NCBI GenBank assembly: GCA_035653595.1
Contig: DASRBO010000195.1
Span: 11,281-75,280 of the forward strand
From: DASRBO01 sp035653595
GTDB taxonomy: Bacteria; Actinomycetota; Acidimicrobiia; Acidimicrobiales; JAJPHE01
Length of the DNA: 64,000 nucleotides
Direction of reading: 5' to 3'
The notes beneath the pieces are model-generated. The model did not search any database and had not been told where the DNA came from. It was given only the letters and a program-made list of their open reading frames with translations. The translations under genes were made by a program, and so were the position numbers. The first letter of the stretch is position 1, and the number at the start of each line of letters is the position of its first letter. This document shows, one piece after another, positions 7,626 through 16,311 of the stretch.

Positions 7626-8942
7626 TCAGGTGCCGTTCTTGATCAGCCCGACGATCGAGGACCACGCCGGCTTGAGGGATCCGTCCGACCGCATCAGCCC
7701 GTAGTTGCCTTCTACGTCGCCGGTCGTGCCCGTCGACCGCTCCCAGTCGTAGATGAAGATCATGGGGACGTAGCCGGCCCAGTCGTTGCGGGCCCGGTAG
7801 ATGGCGTCGTGCGTGTACTGGGCCTGTGTGGTCTCGTCGACTGCGCTCGAAGCGCCGGGGGCGGTGCTCCAACCGACTTCCGTGATCCACAGCGGGAGGG
7901 ACACACCGGCGTTCAACTCGGCCTGGCGGATGGTTGCCACCCGCCCGTATTCCCACTGCACGTCCTCACTGGTGTCGTAGGGCCCGAGGTTGTTCGGGTC
8001 CGGGTAGGGGTGGATGGCCCAGGCGTCGATAACGGAACCCAGGCCGGGGTCGTCGGCCAGCAGAGTCGAGATCCAGCCGACCGAGGTGCCGTCGGAATGC
8101 ACGTCATTCAGTGTTCCGGAGGCGAGTATCTTCTCGGACGGGACCACCGCCCGGATCGAACTGACCGCTGCCCGCACGAGCCGGTCATAGGCGGCGGGGT
8201 CGGGGTTCGGCAGCCAGTCCCAGTAGCCGTAGGCCTCGTTCCACAGCTCGACCGCCGTCACCGGGTCGGGTTGCAGGGAGAGGTGTTCGGCCCAGAAGGT
8301 CCCACCCGGGCCGTAGCGGGCCACCACCGCGCCGGCGAACGAGGCGTAGTCACTGTCGTTCCTCGGTGGGTAGTACTGGCTGCCCCCACCGGTCGGGTCC
8401 GACGACGCCCACGGTGCCGAGTATCCGAGGATGGCGAGGACGTGGACCCCGGTCGACGCCGCCGCCGTCATCAGGTTGTCCGTGTCCGTCCAGTTCCAGG
8501 TCCCCGCCTGGGGCTCGAGGGCCGCCCAGAGAAAGTCCTCCCTGATCCACGTGACCCCCCCGGCGGCGATCGTCGAGAGCTGGGACTGCTCGGTTGCCTC
8601 ATCGGACCAGACCAACTTGCTGGACAAGCCCACGTGGCCCGCGTACGGGTTCAGCGCCGGCAGGGTTGTGGTGGTCGAGGTGGTCGATGTCGAGGTGGTC
8701 GATGTCGAGGTGGTCGACGTGGTCGAGGTGGACGTGGTCGAGGTGGAGGTCGTCGAGGTGGAGGTGGAGGTGGTCGAGGTGGTGGTGGATGAGCCGCCCT
8801 TGCCGGGCTTGGCGCTGCCCCCCTTGCTGGCAGCTGCGGCCGCCGTCAACTGCACCGTCTGGGGGCCCCAGCCGGCGAAGACGGCCAGGCCGGTCACGAT
8901 GAAGACAATCGCTCGCCGTGTTCTCCGATTCCCGAAGCCCAT
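7626..8942 (-). CDS. Secreted clan GH-A glycoside hydrolase with Ser/Thr linker
   Basis: A 438-residue exported enzyme. Residues 9-36 form a signal peptide (RRAIVFIVTGLAVFAGW...). Residues ~51-94 are an almost pure Ser/Thr linker, and ~95-438 are a TIM-barrel glycosidase. The two catalytic Glu residues expected for clan GH-A are E236 in VELWNEAYG (acid/base) and E355 in LWITEVGWS (nucleophile). The pattern resembles GH5/GH39-like cellulases and exopolysaccharide hydrolases. The catalytic domain sits C-terminal to the linker with no binding module, so the linker probably tethers it at the cell surface or spans the envelope. The substrate is unknown. It stands alone, transcribed away from udgX. 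Confidence 0.8.
   Translation of the reverse strand: MGFGNRRTRRAIVFIVTGLAVFAGWGPQTVQLTAAAAASKGGSAKPGKGGSSTTTSTTSTSTSTTSTSTTSTSTTSTTSTSTTSTSTTSTTTTLPALNPYAGHVGLSSKLVWSDEATEQSQLSTIAAGGVTWIREDFLWAALEPQAGTWNWTDTDNLMTAAASTGVHVLAILGYSAPWASSDPTGGGSQYYPPRNDSDYASFAGAVVARYGPGGTFWAEHLSLQPDPVTAVELWNEAYGYWDWLPNPDPAAYDRLVRAAVSSIRAVVPSEKILASGTLNDVHSDGTSVGWISTLLADDPGLGSVIDAWAIHPYPDPNNLGPYDTSEDVQWEYGRVATIRQAELNAGVSLPLWITEVGWSTAPGASSAVDETTQAQYTHDAIYRARNDWAGYVPMIFIYDWERSTGTTGDVEGNYGLMRSDGSLKPAWSSIVGLIKNGT
8668..8790. repeat. Low-complexity tandem repeat encoding the Ser/Thr linker
   Basis: Imperfect repeats of a GTGGTCGA/TGTCGAG unit (for example GTGGTCGATGTCGAG, repeated back to back) fill this stretch inside the glycosidase gene. 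On the coding strand they read as Ser and Thr codons. Unit boundaries are in multiples of three, so length changes would keep the frame. Confidence 0.7.
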
Positions 8943-9162
8943 GACGTCCCCCCGGCGAGTGGACCTGAGTGGTCACCCTGGTGGTCGGAAGGCCGGTCTT
9001 CGGACTTGAGTTGATGAGCCTCATCCCGCCCCGAAATGGGCCGGAAGGCCCAGGCCGGGCGGGCCGGCGGTCCGGAGTGCCTTATGGCGCGAACCGGACA
9101 GACGAGTTCTTGTCTCGGGTCCGCATCCCTTGCGGGTGGGGCTTGGCGCCGAGCGCTGGCGC

Positions 9163-9795
9163 TCAGGCCCTGCCGTGCGACGCTTCCGCCCAGGCCAGGG
9201 CGAGGTCGGCGACGAACCCGTCCATGGCGGAGCGGCGCTCATCCTGGTCCTGCACGCGCAGGATGGCGGAGGGGTGGATAGTCAGGACAACCGTGCGCGA
9301 GCCCCATGGGATCGGGCGTCCCCGGTCCCGGGTGACCCGAACCGAGGAGCCCAGCAACGACTGCGCTGCGGTGGCACCGAGGCCGACCACCACCGCGGGT
9401 CGGACCGCTTGCACCTCGGCCTCCAGCCAGGGCCGGCAGGCGGACACCTCGGACAAGGTGGGCTTCTTGTGCAGTCGCCGCTTGCCCCGCTCCTCCCACT
9501 TGAAGTGCTTGACCGCGTTGGTCACGTAGAGGGCGTCGCGATCGATGGCCGCCGACGTCAGCGCCTGATCCAGGACCCGTCCGGCCGGTCCGACGAAGGC
9601 CTCGCCCCGGCGGTCCTCCTGGTCCCCTGGTTGCTCGCCCACCAGCATGAGGGAAGCGGTGCGCGGGCCCTCCCCGAACACGGTCTGGGTGGCCCGGCAC
9701 CAGAGGTCACAGCCCCGACATCCGGCCGCCGCCGCCCGGAGGGCATCGAGGTCGGTGGTCACTGGCACCGCTGCTCGCGCCACTCCTGCGCCCAT
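9163..9795 (-). CDS. udgX: UdgX-type uracil-DNA glycosylase (suicide cross-linking family)
   Basis: A 210-residue uracil-DNA glycosylase of the iron-sulfur group. Motif 1 is GEQPGDQED (53-61) and motif 2 is TIHPSAILR (172-180). Iron-sulfur ligands are likely C26, C29 or C33, and C120. The diagnostic feature is the insert KRRLHKKP (105-112), the R-loop of UdgX. Its His (H109 here, the same number as in the M. smegmatis enzyme) becomes covalently linked to the sugar after uracil removal. The protein is expected to bind uracil-containing DNA irreversibly. ATG at 9793-9795. I see no convincing SOS box upstream. Confidence 0.92.
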   Translation of the reverse strand: MGAGVARAAVPVTTDLDALRAAAAGCRGCDLWCRATQTVFGEGPRTASLMLVGEQPGDQEDRRGEAFVGPAGRVLDQALTSAAIDRDALYVTNAVKHFKWEERGKRRLHKKPTLSEVSACRPWLEAEVQAVRPAVVVGLGATAAQSLLGSSVRVTRDRGRPIPWGSRTVVLTIHPSAILRVQDQDERRSAMDGFVADLALAWAEASHGRA

Positions 9796-9990
9796 GACGA
9801 TGTCCTACCCAACGACGGCGGGGGTGATCTCCACCCCGAAGGGGGGACCCATCAAGAATTCCGGCGCGTTGGCCGATATTCAGAACAGACAGACAACGTC
9901 GTCTGCCTCCTGAAGGCGCCAGGGGGGCGGCTGCCCCGGCCGCTCCCCTGCGGCCTTCATCCTTACTCCGTGGGGCTTCAGCCGCCGGAG

Positions 9991-11094
9991 TCAGAGACTG
10001 CCGGCAGCGGCTTCGAGCACCGAGCCTGCGGCCAGCAGCTCCTCCTCGCTGGAGCCGATCACCTGCACGCTGGCCGGCAGCGGCCCGGCGGTTGGTGCCG
10101 GCAGGGCCAGCGCGGGCAGCCCGGCGAAGTTCACCGGCAGCGTGCAGCGGGCCATGAGCAGGTCCTCCCCCTCGTCGAGCGGCGGGGGGAAGATGGTCAA
10201 GGTTGGCGTCACCAGCAGGTCGACCCGCGCCAGCACGTCGGCGATCTCCTCCTTCCAAGCGGACTGGGCCTTCCGGGCTTCGGCAAGCGCCTCGACACCG
10301 ATGCCGTGGCCCAGCTCCAGACGCTGGAGCACATCCGTCCCGACGGACTCAGGGGCCTCGGTCACCAGACGCGAGTCGGCCTCCCATGCCTCGGCGACCA
10401 GAAGGACGCCGGCCGAAGCGGTGGCGGCGTCCCACCCCGGCACCGACACCGGCACGACTTCCCACTCGGCGGCTGCGAGGACCCGGTCGATGGCCTGGTC
10501 GATCAGCGGATCGGCCTCCACCGCCAGCCGACCGACCCGGAACGCCCGCTGGGCAGCGGGCGTGAAGCCCGGCTCCAGCAGCTCCATCCCCCGCACCAGG
10601 CCGGCGACGTCGGCCGCCATCGGGCCGACCGTGTCGAGGCTGGGCGCCAGCGGCCACACTCCGGCCAGGGGGATGCGGCCCCAGGTGGTCTTGAGCCCCG
10701 CCGTGCCGCAGCAGGCCGACGGGATCCGCACCGACCCGCCCGTGTCGCTTCCGTAGGCGACATCCGCCTCGCCGGTAGCGACCGCCACCGCCGACCCGCT
10801 GGACGAGCCCCCCGGCACCAGCCTGGCGTCGAGGGGGTTGACCGGGGTCCCGAACCACGGGTTGACCCCGGTCACCCCCAGGGCAAGTTCGTGGAGGTTG
10901 GTCCGGCCGACGATCCGGGCTCCCGCCTGCCTGGCCCCGGCGAGGCAGGCGGCGTCAGCGGATGCCGGTTCCGCCCGGTCGGCCAATGCCTTGCACCCGG
11001 CCGTAGTTGGTATGCCCTCCATGTCGATCAGGTCCTTGACCGCCAGACGGATCCCGGCGCCGTGGCCGTCGAGGCGGGTGATGAAGGTCGTCAT
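9991..11094 (-). CDS. Amidase-signature family hydrolase
   Basis: A 367-residue amidase. The catalytic Lys is K20 (RLAVKDLID). The Ser-rich segment with the cis-Ser is GGSSSGSAVAVA (~95-106), and the nucleophile is S121 in GSDTGGSVRIPS. It is shorter than most family members (450-500 residues), with a reduced N-terminal helix before the Lys. The substrate is unknown; it is not GatA, since no gatB or gatC is near. The ATG start is 39 bases from the divergent MprF-like gene, so the two promoters overlap or lie within the short gap. Confidence 0.85.
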   Translation of the reverse strand: MTTFITRLDGHGAGIRLAVKDLIDMEGIPTTAGCKALADRAEPASADAACLAGARQAGARIVGRTNLHELALGVTGVNPWFGTPVNPLDARLVPGGSSSGSAVAVATGEADVAYGSDTGGSVRIPSACCGTAGLKTTWGRIPLAGVWPLAPSLDTVGPMAADVAGLVRGMELLEPGFTPAAQRAFRVGRLAVEADPLIDQAIDRVLAAAEWEVVPVSVPGWDAATASAGVLLVAEAWEADSRLVTEAPESVGTDVLQRLELGHGIGVEALAEARKAQSAWKEEIADVLARVDLLVTPTLTIFPPPLDEGEDLLMARCTLPVNFAGLPALALPAPTAGPLPASVQVIGSSEEELLAAGSVLEAAAGSL

Positions 11095-11121
11095 GGAACC
11101 AATCTTCGCCGCAGTCCGGCG

Positions 11122-11127
11122 TACCCT
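11122..11127 (+). promoter_or_regulatory. Candidate -10 element (TACCCT) for a leaderless mRNA
   Basis: TACCCT lies exactly 6 bases before the ATG at 11134, which would put transcription start at or beside the start codon. No Shine-Dalgarno sequence is present. The -35 region is unremarkable. Confidence 0.35.
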
Positions 11128-11133
11128 GGTCCC

Positions 11134-12840
11134 ATGGCCGGTCGGTCAGCTGAGCCACGCCTCCCGAAGGCGTTAGCCGCCGTCCTGGCAGGGGCGTTCG
11201 CCCTGCTGGGGGCGGCCGACCTGGCCAGCGCGGCCGGTTCCCGCACCGGACATTGGGAGGTGCTGGCAGGCCTCTGGCAGCCCCATCTCGACCCTGGCTC
11301 CGACGCCCTCATCGGAGTGGCGCTGGTGGTGATCGCCCGGGGACTGCTGCTGCGCAGGCACAACGCCTACCGGGTGGGTCTGGCCTACCTGGCCGGCATG
11401 ACCGTGGTGGTCACCGTCTGGGTGCGGGCGCCCCGCCACGTCATCGGTCTGGCCGTCCTGGCCGCCTGCCTCTACCTCGCCCGCCAGGCCTTTCCCGTTC
11501 CGGGCTCACCGCGCCTAACCCCCTCGCTCACCAGGGTGCTCCTCGTGGCGGCGGCGGCCGACGCCGTGTGCGGAACGCTGGTCATGGCCATGGCGAGGGG
11601 TGGTCCTCACCCCTACAAGCACCCTCTGGCGGCCGGTCGGGTGATGCTGGACGGCTTCGTCGGGCGCCGGGTGACCATGGCGGATCCCTACAGCGCCCAC
11701 TGGGCCCTTCCCCTGCTCACGGCGGTGGGCTGCGTCACCGTCGTCGTGCTGCTGGCCGCCGTCATCGCCCCACCGGCCGTCCCCCTCGACGGAACCCGGT
11801 CGCGGGCCGGCCTGGTGAGGGCTCTGGCCGACCGGATCGAGGGCAGCACGCTCGATCCCTTCGCCCTGCGCCACGACAAGCTGCACCTGATCGATCCGGT
11901 GAGCGGCTCGGCCATCGGCTACCGGCCCATGTTCGGCGTCGCGCTGGCCTCGGGGCCGCCCGTGGGCCCGCCGGGCGCGGCCTTCAGCGCCCTCTCCCAC
12001 TACCTGCAGCACTGCCAGGCCCACGGCTGGCGCCCGGCGATCATCGGGCTGGGTCCGCCCGAGCTGGAGGCGTGCGACCGCCTGGGCCTTCGGCATCTCC
12101 ATATCGGGGACGAGGCGGTCATCGACGTCGGCACCTTCAACCTGGCCACCCCGGCCATGCGCAACGTCCGTCAGGCGGTGAAACGCACCCGGAACTTCGG
12201 GGTCACCACCTCCGTCCAGCGGGAGTCGGACCTGACTGGGCGCCTCCGCGAACAGCTGCTGAGCATCGCCTTCGTCGGGCGGGGCCGGGCACCGGAGCGG
12301 GGGTTCTCCATGACGCTGGGAGATCCCCTGTCGGGCCGGCACGGTGACTCGGTGGTCGTGGTCGCGTTCGACTCGGAAGGCGAGCCCGTCGGCTTCCAGC
12401 GTTACGCCCCGTGTCGGGGAGGACGGGCGCTGTCGCTCGACATCATGCGCCGCGTCCCCGCCGCCCCCAACGGGGTGAACGAGCGCATGATCGCCGATGT
12501 GGTGGCCTGGGCGGCCGAGCGCCAGGTCGACCAGATCTCGCTCAACTTCGCCGCCTTCCGCGACCTCATGGACCTCGGGTCGGAGCGCAACCGGCTCCAG
12601 CGGATCCAGTACTGGCTGGTCCACCGGATCGACCGCTGGATCAAGATCGAGAGCCTCTACCGGTTCAACGCCAAGTTCCACCCCGTCTGGCTCCCCCGGT
12701 ACGTTGCCTACCGCTCCCCCCTCGACCTGGGCTGGGTCCTACTGGCCGCCCTCACCGCCGAGTTCTCTCTCCCGATCGAGCGCTTCTCCGGCGCCGCCTA
12801 CGGCACCGACGCCCTCGCCGCCTCCTTGGCCCAGGGGTAG
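11134..12840 (+). CDS. MprF-like membrane protein, phosphatidylglycerol lysyltransferase domain (DUF2156)
   Basis: A 568-residue protein. The N-terminal ~230 residues hold about six hydrophobic helices. The C-terminal ~320 residues match the DUF2156/MprF catalytic domain, a tandem GNAT-like fold that transfers amino acids from tRNA to phosphatidylglycerol; compare the LHIGDEAVID, MRNVRQAVKRTRNFG and GVNERMI regions. There is no fused lysyl-tRNA synthetase domain as in mycobacterial LysX. It would modify membrane charge and resist cationic peptides, with the amino acid unknown. The ATG at 11134 sits behind a TACCCT box with no SD, and the upstream open frame is shadow. The last 43 bases overlap the convergent acyl-CoA synthetase gene. 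Confidence 0.8.
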   Translation: MAGRSAEPRLPKALAAVLAGAFALLGAADLASAAGSRTGHWEVLAGLWQPHLDPGSDALIGVALVVIARGLLLRRHNAYRVGLAYLAGMTVVVTVWVRAPRHVIGLAVLAACLYLARQAFPVPGSPRLTPSLTRVLLVAAAADAVCGTLVMAMARGGPHPYKHPLAAGRVMLDGFVGRRVTMADPYSAHWALPLLTAVGCVTVVVLLAAVIAPPAVPLDGTRSRAGLVRALADRIEGSTLDPFALRHDKLHLIDPVSGSAIGYRPMFGVALASGPPVGPPGAAFSALSHYLQHCQAHGWRPAIIGLGPPELEACDRLGLRHLHIGDEAVIDVGTFNLATPAMRNVRQAVKRTRNFGVTTSVQRESDLTGRLREQLLSIAFVGRGRAPERGFSMTLGDPLSGRHGDSVVVVAFDSEGEPVGFQRYAPCRGGRALSLDIMRRVPAAPNGVNERMIADVVAWAAERQVDQISLNFAAFRDLMDLGSERNRLQRIQYWLVHRIDRWIKIESLYRFNAKFHPVWLPRYVAYRSPLDLGWVLLAALTAEFSLPIERFSGAAYGTDALAASLAQG

Positions 12841-14420
12841 TCCGCCTTGCCGTTGGGGGCCCGCTGGACGCGGTCGACGACCACGTAGCGCTTGGGGCAC
12901 TTGTATCCCGCCAGCCGCTGGTGGACCCACTCGGACAGCTCGGCCTCACCCGGCCCCTCCCCGTCACGACGGACGGACAGCACCGCCACCACCGCCTCGC
13001 CGTAGCGGTCGTCGGGGAGGCCCACTACCAGACAGTCCTCCACCGCCGGGTGCTCCTTCACCACCTCCTCGACCTCCTCGGGGAACACCTTCTCCCCGGC
13101 GGTGTTGATGCAGACCGATCCCCGGCCCAGCAGGCTGATGGTCCCGTCGGCATCCACCGTGGCGTAGTCGCCCGGGATGGCCCAGCGCCGGCCCTCGATC
13201 TGGCGGAAGGTCCGGGCCGACTTCTCGGGGTCCTTGTAGTAGCCCACCGGCACCACCCCGCTCACCGCCAGCATCCCGACCTCGCCCGAGCCGGGCTCGA
13301 CCCGGCGGTCGTCCTCGGTGAACACCGCCGCCAACGCTCCGAGCTTGAAGCGCGCCGTGCTGCCCGCCTCTCCCCGGCTGGTGACCGACTGGCCCATGCC
13401 CGGCGCCTCGCTGGAGGACAGATTGTCGACCAGGCGGAGGTTGGCGAAGCCGAGTATCCGCTCCTTGACCGGGGCGCTGAACATCGTTCCCGTGCTGTCG
13501 ATCTCCCGCAGGCTGGCGAGGTCGTAGGGACGGCCGGCGGCGGCGGCGCTCTCCAGCGCCTCGGCCATCGGTCGGGCGAAGGGATCGCCCACGATCGAGA
13601 TCCGGGTCACCCGGTTGGCCTGCACCGCCTCCCACAGCTCGTCGGCGTCGAAGTGCCGCGAGGTCAGGGTCACCACCGTGCCGGCCGACAGGAGGGCGTT
13701 GATCGATGAGGCGATGGCGGCGCCGTGCATCAGCGGGCCGGCCGGCAGGTGCACAGGGGACAGGCCCTTCTCGTCGAGGGAGCGGGCCAGGGCGGCCACC
13801 CCGGCCGGGTCCGACGGCGGCTGCACGCCGGCGGCGGTCGCCAGGCCGACCAGGGTCGCCCCGTATACGTCGGCGCACCGGTACATGACGCCCTTGGGCA
13901 TGCCCGTGGTCCCCCCGGTGTAGAGCATCACGATGTCGTCTCCGGAGCGTTCGATGGGTTCCATCGGCGCGTGGGCGGCGACCAGCTCGTCGTAGCGCAG
14001 GGCCCCGTCGAGATGGCCCTCACCGTCGTCGACCTGGACCACGGCCCGCAGCCGCGGCAGCCGGTCGCGCACCTCGGCCACCCGCTCGGCCAGCGCCCCG
14101 TGGAACAGGAGGACCTCGGCGTCGCTGTTGTCGAGCAGATACCACAGCTCGTCCTTCAGGTACCGGTAGTTGACGTTGACCTGCACGCCGCGCACCTTGA
14201 GAGCCGCCACGCAGCCCTCCAGGTACTCGGGGCAGTTGTAGAGATAGGTCGCCACCTTGGAGCCCGGGCCCAGCCCCAGCTCCTGGAAGGCGGAGGCGAG
14301 CCGGGCGGCTCTCTCGTCGAAGGCGGTCCACCTGAGCCGGAGCGGGCCGTGGGCCAGCGCCGTCTTGTCGGGCACGGCGCCGGCGACCACCTCGAGCAGT
14401 GAGGCGAGGTTCAGATCCAT
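12798..14420 (-). CDS. Acyl-CoA synthetase (AMP-binding, FadD19-like)
   Basis: A 540-residue adenylate-forming enzyme. The P-loop is MLYTGGTTGMPKGVMY and the A8-type hinge region is WAIPGDYATVDADGTI. The C-terminal catalytic Lys lies in RAPNGKADYPWAKE. The spread of motifs, including VNVNYRYLKDELWYLLDNSDAE, resembles the steroid side-chain acyl-CoA ligase FadD19 and relatives, so a bulky or branched acid is a reasonable guess. It is the last gene of a minus-strand run behind the carboxyltransferase fusion (84-base gap) and the acyl-CoA dehydrogenase. ATG at 14418-14420. It overlaps the end of the convergent MprF-like gene. Confidence 0.88.
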   Translation of the reverse strand: MDLNLASLLEVVAGAVPDKTALAHGPLRLRWTAFDERAARLASAFQELGLGPGSKVATYLYNCPEYLEGCVAALKVRGVQVNVNYRYLKDELWYLLDNSDAEVLLFHGALAERVAEVRDRLPRLRAVVQVDDGEGHLDGALRYDELVAAHAPMEPIERSGDDIVMLYTGGTTGMPKGVMYRCADVYGATLVGLATAAGVQPPSDPAGVAALARSLDEKGLSPVHLPAGPLMHGAAIASSINALLSAGTVVTLTSRHFDADELWEAVQANRVTRISIVGDPFARPMAEALESAAAAGRPYDLASLREIDSTGTMFSAPVKERILGFANLRLVDNLSSSEAPGMGQSVTSRGEAGSTARFKLGALAAVFTEDDRRVEPGSGEVGMLAVSGVVPVGYYKDPEKSARTFRQIEGRRWAIPGDYATVDADGTISLLGRGSVCINTAGEKVFPEEVEEVVKEHPAVEDCLVVGLPDDRYGEAVVAVLSVRRDGEGPGEAELSEWVHQRLAGYKCPKRYVVVDRVQRAPNGKADYPWAKEAARASVP

Positions 14421-14504
14421 GGGCGCGAACCCTAATGGGGGTCGACCACTCGCACTCAGGGCCGTGGGATGTCTAGGCCGGCCGCCCTCCCGCCGGCCCC
14501 TCGT

Positions 14505-16307
14505 TCACCAGGTGTCGATGCAGGGCCGCTTCTTTCCGGTGCGGGGCGGAGGAGGAGGGGCGGCGTCGAGGGCGGTGGTGATCCACCGGCGGGAGTCGGC
14601 CGGGTCGATCACGTCGTCGATCTCGAAGTAGGTGGCGGTGTTGAGCGCCTTGCCGTGCTGGTACATCCGCTCCACCATCTCGTCGAAGACCCGGCTGCGC
14701 TCCGCCTCGTCCTCTATCGCCTCCAGCTCCCGCCGATACCCGAGCTTGACTGCACCCTCGAGTCCCATGCCGCCGAACTCCCCGGTCGGCCAGGCCACCG
14801 TGAACAGGGGGGCCTTGAAACTCCCGCCCGCCATGGCCTGGGCGCCGAGCCCGTACCCCTTGCGCAGGACGATGGTGAAGAAGGGGACCGTCAGGCTGGC
14901 CGAGGTCACGAACATGCGGCTGCAATGGCGCACGTTGGCCTGCTTCTCCGACTCCGGACCGACCATGATGCCAGGGGTGTCGCACAGGAACAGGATCGGC
15001 AGGTCGAAGGCGTCGCACAGCTGCATGAACCGGGCCGCCTTGTCGGCGCCTTCGGCGTCGATGGCGCCCGCCAGGTGGGCAGGGTTGTTGGCGATGACCC
15101 CAAGGGGGCGCCCTTCCACCCGGATCAGGGCGGTGACCATGCCTGGGCCGAAGCCGGCCCGGAGCTCGAGCACCGAGTCGGTGTCGGCCATCAGGTCGAT
15201 CGCCTGCCTGACGTCGTACATGCGCAGCCGGTTCTCGGGCACGACCTGGCGCAGCCGGCGCTGGTCGGCGCAGTCCCAGGACTCGGTGCGGCCCTGGAAG
15301 TAGCCGAGGTAGCGCCGGGCGACGGCCACCGCTTCGGCCTCGTCGGCCACGGCGACGTCGACCACCCCGTTGGGCACCTGCACGGACATGGGCCCGATGT
15401 CGGTGGGGTCGAAGACGCCGAGCCCGCCACCCTCGATCATGGCCGGACCGCCCATCCCAATGTTGGAGTTGGCGGTGGCGATCACCACATCGCAGCAGCC
15501 GAGGATGGCGGCGTTGCCGGCGAAGCAGTAACCCGAGTTCACCGCCACCAGCGGCACCAGGCCGCTGAGCTCGGCGAAGAGGGCGAAGGCCATGACGTCG
15601 AGGCCGCTCACCCCGGCGGCGTCGGTGTCACCCGGGCGACCCCCGCCGCCCTCGGTGAAGAAGACGATCGGCAGGCGGAGGCGCTCGGCCAGCTCGAACA
15701 GGCGGTCCTTCTTGCGGTGGTTCTGCATCCCCTGCGTGCCGGCGAGCACGGTGTAGTCGTAGGACATGACCACGGTGCGGTGACCGTTCACCGCCCCGAT
15801 CCCCGCCACCAGTCCGTCGGCGGGCGTGCGGGCGATGAGCTCGTCGACCGGTCGGCGGCGGCGCTGGGCGGCGATGGCGAGCGGGCCGTACTCGACGAAC
15901 GTGCCCGGGTCGCAGAGGTCGTCCACGTTCTCCCGGGTGGTGCGCTGTCCGGTCGTCCGCCGGCGCTGGACGGCGTCAGGGCGGGCGGGGTCGAGGCCAA
16001 CGGCGTGACGGTCGAGCACGGCGGCCAGATCGGGTCTCACCGTGTCCAGATCGGTGCGCTCGACGGTCAGCTCCTGCGTCGCCGCCACCTCGGCCGCCTC
16101 GATCTCGACCAGCGGCTGGCCGGGCATCACCGTCTCGCCGACCGCGACAGCTACCCGGATCACGTAGCCGGAGGCGTCGGCGGCGACGGCGTGCTCCATC
16201 TTCATCGACTCGAGCACCACCACGTCCTGGCCCTGGCGGACCACGCCGCCCGCCTCGACCTCGATGCGCACGACCGTGCCCTGAAGGGGCGACTCCACCA
16301 GGCCCAT
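14505..16307 (-). CDS. Biotin-carrier domain fused to acyl-CoA carboxylase carboxyltransferase
   Basis: A 600-residue two-domain protein. Residues 1-~72 are a biotinyl domain with the biotinylation motif ESMKMEH (K36). Residues ~115-590 are a carboxyltransferase of the propionyl/methylcrotonyl-CoA carboxylase beta type, with the oxyanion-hole glycines in GGGGRPGD and the second-half GG-type motifs around MAGGSFKAPL. The usual actinobacterial arrangement puts the biotin domain on the biotin carboxylase chain. Here it sits in front of the carboxyltransferase, and no biotin carboxylase gene lies in the window, so that activity must come from elsewhere. The start lies 4 bases after the dehydrogenase stop, so they are cotranscribed. 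Confidence 0.85.
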   Translation of the reverse strand: MGLVESPLQGTVVRIEVEAGGVVRQGQDVVVLESMKMEHAVAADASGYVIRVAVAVGETVMPGQPLVEIEAAEVAATQELTVERTDLDTVRPDLAAVLDRHAVGLDPARPDAVQRRRTTGQRTTRENVDDLCDPGTFVEYGPLAIAAQRRRRPVDELIARTPADGLVAGIGAVNGHRTVVMSYDYTVLAGTQGMQNHRKKDRLFELAERLRLPIVFFTEGGGGRPGDTDAAGVSGLDVMAFALFAELSGLVPLVAVNSGYCFAGNAAILGCCDVVIATANSNIGMGGPAMIEGGGLGVFDPTDIGPMSVQVPNGVVDVAVADEAEAVAVARRYLGYFQGRTESWDCADQRRLRQVVPENRLRMYDVRQAIDLMADTDSVLELRAGFGPGMVTALIRVEGRPLGVIANNPAHLAGAIDAEGADKAARFMQLCDAFDLPILFLCDTPGIMVGPESEKQANVRHCSRMFVTSASLTVPFFTIVLRKGYGLGAQAMAGGSFKAPLFTVAWPTGEFGGMGLEGAVKLGYRRELEAIEDEAERSRVFDEMVERMYQHGKALNTATYFEIDDVIDPADSRRWITTALDAAPPPPPRTGKKRPCIDTW

Positions 16308-16311
16308 CGCC

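Noticed and set aside
8943..9162. Possible cyclic-di-GMP or other riboswitch upstream of the secreted glycosidase
   Set aside because: The 220-base region has some GGCCT and CCACC segments, but none of the conserved GEMM core blocks are present in order.
9796..9990. Possible SOS box upstream of udgX (CAGAACAGACAG area)
   Set aside because: It does not match the actinobacterial LexA palindrome of the TCGAAC...GTTCGA type; only one half resembles it.
9130..11133. Very long plus-strand open frame running ahead of the MprF-like gene, about 670 codons
   Set aside because: It is antisense to udgX and the amidase and composed of Gly/Arg/His/Pro-rich sequence, the usual mirror of high-GC codon use. 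Real homology begins at 11134.
12798..12840. Truncation of the MprF-like protein by the convergent acyl-CoA synthetase gene
   Set aside because: Both proteins keep complete conserved ends; a 43-base tail overlap is common in compact genomes.
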